Positions 60,222-64,000 of a stretch of DNA of 64,000 nt are shown here, piece after piece. The DNA is from Mediterraneibacter massiliensis (lineage in GTDB: Bacteria; Bacillota; Clostridia; Lachnospirales; Lachnospiraceae): NCBI RefSeq assembly GCF_001487105.1, contig NZ_LN913001.1, forward strand, positions 769,353-833,352, in the 5' to 3' direction. Both the position numbers and the translations under genes were made by a program. The notes beneath the pieces were generated by a model. That model was given only the letters and a program-made list of their open reading frames with translations. It did no database searches and was not told where the DNA came from. Within the stretch, counting starts at the first letter, position 1. Each line of letters begins with the position of its first letter.

Positions 60222-60656
60222 ATGGGACGTATAATAGCAGTCTGTGTAAGTACAGAAAAAGGAACACAGAAAAAGAACATAAAAAAGGGAAAATTTATCG
60301 CGGATCATGGGATAGAAGGAGATGCCCATGCTGGAAAATGGCATCGGCAGGTAAGCCTTCTTGCATATGAGAAAATAGAAGCATTTAAGGAAAAAGGAGC
60401 GGAGATCTCAGAAGGAGCCTTTGGGGAAAATTTGATCGTTCAGGGGATCGACCTTAGAAATCTTCCGGTGGGAACATATCTGTCCTGTAATGATGTATTA
60501 TTGGAAGTTACGCAAATCGGAAAGAAATGTCATCATGGCTGTGAGATCTATCAGAAAATGGGCGACTGTATCATGCCAAGGGAAGGCATTTTTGCGAAGG
60601 TGATAAGCGGCGGCGTGATACAGGCAGGAGACGAGATTCATATTAAGAAAAGGTGA
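60222..60656 (+). CDS. MOSC-domain protein
   Basis: A 144-aa MOSC domain, a fold used by Moco sulfurases and molybdenum-binding proteins. Seen are VSTEKGTQKKNIKKG, DHGIEGDAHAGKWHRQVSLL, GAFGENLIVQGIDL and the conserved Cys in GKKCHHGCEIYQKMGDCIMP. It follows moaA by one base, so it functions with Moco synthesis; the substrate is unknown. In Clostridia MOSC proteins often accompany moaA. Confidence 0.88.
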   Translation: MGRIIAVCVSTEKGTQKKNIKKGKFIADHGIEGDAHAGKWHRQVSLLAYEKIEAFKEKGAEISEGAFGENLIVQGIDLRNLPVGTYLSCNDVLLEVTQIGKKCHHGCEIYQKMGDCIMPREGIFAKVISGGVIQAGDEIHIKKR

Positions 60657-60658
60657 GC

Positions 60659-61561
60659 ATGGAAAAGAAAATCTATCGGGTATGTATGACACTTTTATGG
60701 ATGCTTTGTTTGACATCTTGTCGGGCAAAAGGGCAGGAGACAATGACAGAACAAGTCACAGGAAAAGAAGCCGTAGGAGAACAGACAAGACAGGAAGAAA
60801 CAAAAGATACATATACATTTGTGGATGTATATGGTCAGAAGTATGAGGCGGAATTGCTGCCGGATGTGCCGAAGTGCCAATATGATTACAGATATTTACA
60901 AGAAAAAGGCGGATATACATATTATGAAGATGAGGAGAACGCTTTCTTTTCTATACCGGGGATCGACGTGTCGGAATTTCAGGGAGAGATCGATTGGAAA
61001 GCTGTAAAAGAAAGCGGTATGTCTTTTGCGGTGATCCGGCTTGGATACCGGGGATATGGAGAAGAAGGAAAACTTGTACTGGATGCGAAGTTTGAACAGA
61101 ATATAGAAGGAGCGCAGAAAGCAGGACTAAAGACAGGTGTATATTTTTTCTCCCAGGCAGTTTCTGATACAGAGGCAAAAGAGGAAGCTGCGTTTGTCTT
61201 AGCGCAGTTGGAAGGGAAAAAACTGGAATTGCCGGTCGTCTTTGACACAGAGGAGATCAAGGGGGATACGGCGCGGACAGATGGAAATACGCGGGAACAA
61301 TATACGGAAAACTGTAAGGTGTTCTGTGAGGAGATCGAGGATGCGGGATATGATACGATGATCTATGCCAATATGAAATGGATGGCATTTACGCTTTACA
61401 TGGAGAGGCTGACAGAGTACGATATATGGTATGCAGATTATGAAGCGAAACCACAGTGTCCTTATGCGTTTTCTATGTGGCAGTATTCAGAGACGGGAGC
61501 AGTGCCGGGAATTGAAGGAAATGTGGATCTGAATATATGGTTTCAGGAGGAAGAAAAATGA
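60659..61561 (+). CDS. GH25 lysozyme-like lipoprotein
   Basis: A 300-aa secreted lipoprotein: signal peptide with lipobox LTSC (Cys21), a linker with Thr/Glu/Gln, then a glycoside hydrolase family 25 domain from about residue 100 (GIDVSEFQGEIDWKAVKES, with D103; FAVIRLGYRGYGEEG; PVVFDTEE; DIWYADYEAKPQCPYAFSMWQYS; the C-terminal VDLNIW). GH25 enzymes cleave the muramyl-glucosaminyl bond of peptidoglycan. The catalytic DxE segment reads DTE, as usual. Start ATG 60659 is 2 nt after the MOSC stop. It sits inside the moa gene series with no obvious functional link. Confidence 0.88.
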   Translation: MEKKIYRVCMTLLWMLCLTSCRAKGQETMTEQVTGKEAVGEQTRQEETKDTYTFVDVYGQKYEAELLPDVPKCQYDYRYLQEKGGYTYYEDEENAFFSIPGIDVSEFQGEIDWKAVKESGMSFAVIRLGYRGYGEEGKLVLDAKFEQNIEGAQKAGLKTGVYFFSQAVSDTEAKEEAAFVLAQLEGKKLELPVVFDTEEIKGDTARTDGNTREQYTENCKVFCEEIEDAGYDTMIYANMKWMAFTLYMERLTEYDIWYADYEAKPQCPYAFSMWQYSETGAVPGIEGNVDLNIWFQEEEK

Positions 61562-62511
61562 AATGGAATAAATTTCGGTTAAAGACAACAACACAGGCGG
61601 AGGATATCGTCAGCAGCATGTTGATGGATCTGGGGATACAGGGGGTAGAAATAGAGGATAAGATCCCTTTAAGCCAGTCTGATAAGGAGCAGATGTTCGT
61701 AGATATCCTGCCGGAAACAGAGGCGGACGACGGGACGGCGTATTTGAGCTTCTATCTGGAAGAGGGAGAAGAGAAGGAGCCGCTTCTTGCCCGTGTAAGA
61801 GCTGAGTTAGAGGAAATCCGGACATATGTAGAAGCAGGAGATCTGACGATTGAGGAGTCCCAGACAGAAGATGTGGACTGGGTGAATAATTGGAAACAGT
61901 ATTTCCACCAGTTTTATGTGGATGATATATTGATCATTCCTTCCTGGGAGCAGGTGAAGCCGGAGGATGAAGATAAACTGGTGATCCATATAGATCCGGG
62001 GACTGCGTTTGGCACAGGGATGCATGAGACGACCCAGCTTTGTATCCGACAGATCAGGAAATATGTAAACGAGCATACGAAGATCTTAGATGTAGGATGC
62101 GGAAGTGGTATTTTGGGTATGTTAGCGTTGAAGTTTGGCGCTGCTTACAGTGTAGGGACCGATCTGGATCCGTGCGCGATCGAAGCCACGTATGAGAATA
62201 TGAGAGAAAACGGGATATCCAAAGAGCAGTATGAGGTTATGATCGGAAATATCATCGATGATAAGCAGATACAGGATAGAGTCGGGTATGCATGTTATGA
62301 TATCGTTGTCGCCAATATTCTGGCTGACGTACTGACAGAGTTGACGCCGGTGATCGTCCATCAGCTGAAAAAGGGAGGGATCTACATTACCAGCGGCATC
62401 ATAGACGATAAAGAGCAGACAGTGGTAGAAGCGGTGGAAAAAGCCGGACTGGAAGTCCTGCAGGTGACATACCAGGGAGAATGGGTCTGCGTGACCGCGA
62501 GAAAAAATTAA
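61558..62511 (+). CDS. prmA: Ribosomal protein L11 methyltransferase
   Basis: A 317-aa SAM-dependent methyltransferase that trimethylates L11. The N-terminal substrate domain (MKWNKFRLKTTTQAEDIVSS) is followed by DPGTAFGTGMHETTQLC, the SAM motif ILDVGCGSGILGMLALKFGA and VVANILADVLTEL, all specific to PrmA. Its ATG overlaps the stop of the lysozyme gene by 4 nt. It is paired with rsmE as in many Firmicutes. Confidence 0.95.
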   Translation: MKWNKFRLKTTTQAEDIVSSMLMDLGIQGVEIEDKIPLSQSDKEQMFVDILPETEADDGTAYLSFYLEEGEEKEPLLARVRAELEEIRTYVEAGDLTIEESQTEDVDWVNNWKQYFHQFYVDDILIIPSWEQVKPEDEDKLVIHIDPGTAFGTGMHETTQLCIRQIRKYVNEHTKILDVGCGSGILGMLALKFGAAYSVGTDLDPCAIEATYENMRENGISKEQYEVMIGNIIDDKQIQDRVGYACYDIVVANILADVLTELTPVIVHQLKKGGIYITSGIIDDKEQTVVEAVEKAGLEVLQVTYQGEWVCVTARKN

Positions 62512-62526
62512 AGGAGTTTGTACAGT

Positions 62527-63264
62527 ATGCATCATTTTTTTGCAGACCCGTCCTGTATCAGGGAAAATAAGATCTATCTGACAGGCGGGGATGTCAGCCA
62601 TATGAAGAATGTCCTGCGCATGAGGGCGGGAGAAGATGTGACAGTCGGTGATAATGAAGGAAACACGTATTTATGCTGCCTAGAGACATTCGAGTCAGGC
62701 ACAGCCGTATTGGATATATTGAAGAAGCAGGAAAATGACACAGAACTGCCGGCCAGACTGTATCTGTTCCAGGGACTTCCTAAAGGGGACAAGATGGAGT
62801 GGATCGTACAAAAAGCGGTGGAATTGGGTGTGTATGAAGTCATTCCTGTGGAGACAAAACGAAGTGTTGTGAAATTAGATGAAAAGAAAAGCACACGTAA
62901 GATACAGAGATGGAATCTGATCGCCAAAGGAGCTGCCGAACAGTCCGGCAGGGGGAGGGTACCGGAAGTATGCCCGGTCATGAGCTGGAAGGAAGCGCTC
63001 ACACGCGGCAGGGAGATGGATGTGCTTGTTATTCCATATGAATTGGCGGAAGGAATGGAAAGGACAAAGGAAATTTTTTCCCATATCCGCCCTGGACAGT
63101 CTGTAGGAATCTTTATAGGGCCTGAGGGAGGATTCGAACAATGGGAAGTGGAGCAGGCAAAAGAAGCAGGCGCCTCTGCCATCACCCTTGGAAAACGTAT
63201 TTTACGGACGGAGACGGCGGGGCTTGCGGCTCTGTCCATACTCATGTATCACCTGGAAGGATAA
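62527..63264 (+). CDS. rsmE: 16S rRNA (uracil1498-N3)-methyltransferase
   Basis: A 245-aa SPOUT-type methyltransferase of 16S rRNA. MHHFFADPS, DVSHMKNVLRMRAGE, the block LFQGLPKGDKMEWIVQKAVELGV and the C-terminal knot IGPEGGFEQWEVEQAKEAGA, LGKRILRTETAGLAALS are diagnostic. ATG 62527 follows AAAGGAG with 10-nt spacing, preferred over TTG 62518. It follows prmA by 15 nt. Confidence 0.95.
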   Translation: MHHFFADPSCIRENKIYLTGGDVSHMKNVLRMRAGEDVTVGDNEGNTYLCCLETFESGTAVLDILKKQENDTELPARLYLFQGLPKGDKMEWIVQKAVELGVYEVIPVETKRSVVKLDEKKSTRKIQRWNLIAKGAAEQSGRGRVPEVCPVMSWKEALTRGREMDVLVIPYELAEGMERTKEIFSHIRPGQSVGIFIGPEGGFEQWEVEQAKEAGASAITLGKRILRTETAGLAALSILMYHLEG

Positions 63265-63307
63265 TTTCATAGTCTATATAGTAAGAAGAAGTAAAGGAAG
63301 AAATGTT

Positions 63308-64000
63308 ATGGAAATCTATTTGGATAACTCCGCTACGACCAGATGCTATCCGGAAGTGGGAGAGCTGGTATATAAGGTCATGTGCCAGGATTATGGAAAC
63401 CCGTCCTCCATGCACAAAAAGGGCGTGGAGGCAGAACATTATGTCAAAGAGGCAAAAGAACGAATCGCCAAGATCTTAAAAGTGGCTCCGAAGGAAATAT
63501 ATTTTACTTCCGGAGGCACGGAAAGCGACAATCTGGCCTTGATTGGCTGTGCCAGAGCCAATCGGAGGGCGGGAAATCATCTGATCACTTCCTCCATCGA
63601 GCATCCGGCTGTCTTAAATACGATGCGTCATCTGGAAGAAGAAGGGTTTCGGGTTACCTATCTTCCGGTAGATGAAAATGGAAGGATCAGACTGGATGCT
63701 TTGCAAGAAGCGCTGTGTGAAGATACGATATTAGTTTCTGTCATGTATGTGAATAATGAAGTGGGCTCTGTGCAGCCAGTAGAAGAAGCAGCAAAAATCG
63801 TAAAACAGTATGATCCGCGGATTCTATTCCATTCAGATGCCGTGCAGGGATTTGGGAAATATCACATTTATCCGAAACGGACAGGGATCGATCTTTTGAC
63901 AGCAAGCGGTCATAAGATACATGGACCTAAAGGAATCGGCTTTCTCTATATCGGGGAAAAGGTGAAAATACAGCCGATCGTATTTGGAGGAGAACAGCAG
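63308..64000 (+). CDS. Cysteine desulfurase (partial, runs off the right edge)
   Basis: The first 231 residues of a class V PLP-dependent aminotransferase-like cysteine desulfurase (IscS/NifS group), which supplies sulfur for Fe-S clusters and tRNA thiolation. IYLDNSATTRCYPEV, the PLP block FTSGGTESDNLALIG, EHPAVLNTM, and HSDAVQGFGKYH followed by LLTASGHKIHGPKGIGFLYI containing the Schiff-base Lys are clear. The active-site Cys loop is beyond the window. The start follows AGGAAGAAATGTT. It is close downstream of rsmE on the same strand, an arrangement seen near thiI or trmU in Firmicutes. Confidence 0.93.
   Translation, partial: MEIYLDNSATTRCYPEVGELVYKVMCQDYGNPSSMHKKGVEAEHYVKEAKERIAKILKVAPKEIYFTSGGTESDNLALIGCARANRRAGNHLITSSIEHPAVLNTMRHLEEEGFRVTYLPVDENGRIRLDALQEALCEDTILVSVMYVNNEVGSVQPVEEAAKIVKQYDPRILFHSDAVQGFGKYHIYPKRTGIDLLTASGHKIHGPKGIGFLYIGEKVKIQPIVFGGEQQ

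Overview
The window reads as chromosome of an anaerobic, spore-forming gut Firmicute, most likely family Lachnospiraceae. This is inferred from gene content, not from a marker gene: LL-diaminopimelate aminotransferase, Fe-S type PurF, pyruvate formate-lyase with its activase, a YlmC/YmxH sporulation protein, NrdR, paired half-size chromate transporters, many Gram-positive drug-exporter operons, A+G-rich ribosome sites and many near-consensus sigma-A promoters. No rRNA, tRNA or CRISPR array was seen.

Layout. 1-2951: end of pyrG, then purF and dapL. 2952-9161: an accessory island with a large SPKTG-anchored surface protein on the minus strand and a MarR / cytidylate-kinase-like / MATE exporter cassette on the plus strand. 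9354-11825: a double Nudix protein, a small alarmone synthetase and an NMN-adenylyltransferase-like protein. 11886-19945: minus-strand genes for a hemolysin III family protein, carbamate kinase, a short YbaK-like protein, a DUF975/CmpB membrane protein and a four-gene MacAB-like efflux operon. 20140-26322: a heterodimeric ABC exporter, a DUF3783 protein and a NatAB-like ABC pair. 26364-30061: LysR regulator, divergent chromate transporter pair and an IS200/IS605 element with a gutted TnpA and an intact TnpB. 30363-35304: an IclR-controlled NitT/TauT-type importer operon that contains a nucleoside phosphorylase. 35391-41888: ymxH-like gene, nrdR, a five-gene peptide/nickel importer operon and truA. 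41969-45799: xth, two CobW-type GTPases (one His-rich, one fused to a YcgQ-like domain) and a PfkB sugar kinase. 45868-49972: an acetyltransferase, a lipoprotein and a BlaR1/BlaI pair. 50236-53222: pflB-pflA. 53518-58043: a MarR-controlled heterodimeric ABC exporter. 58200-64000: moaC-mogA-moaA-MOSC, a GH25 lipoprotein, prmA, rsmE and the start of a cysteine desulfurase.

The most interesting signals are regulatory. Two BlaI-type operators, one at blaI and one in the promoter of the lipoprotein gene at 46535, suggest that an orphan beta-lactam sensor with no beta-lactamase nearby controls a lipoprotein. An identical-format 24-bp inverted repeat sits at the promoters of both the MacAB-like and NatAB-like operons, about 4 kb apart, and points to one GntR/YtrA-like regulator lying outside the window. 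The MarR gene of the MATE cassette has twin palindromes bracketing its -10 box. Among gene-content oddities, the nucleoside phosphorylase inside a two-permease NitT/TauT operon and the CobW/YcgQ fusion stand out. All functional calls rest on recognised motifs and context; no database search was run.
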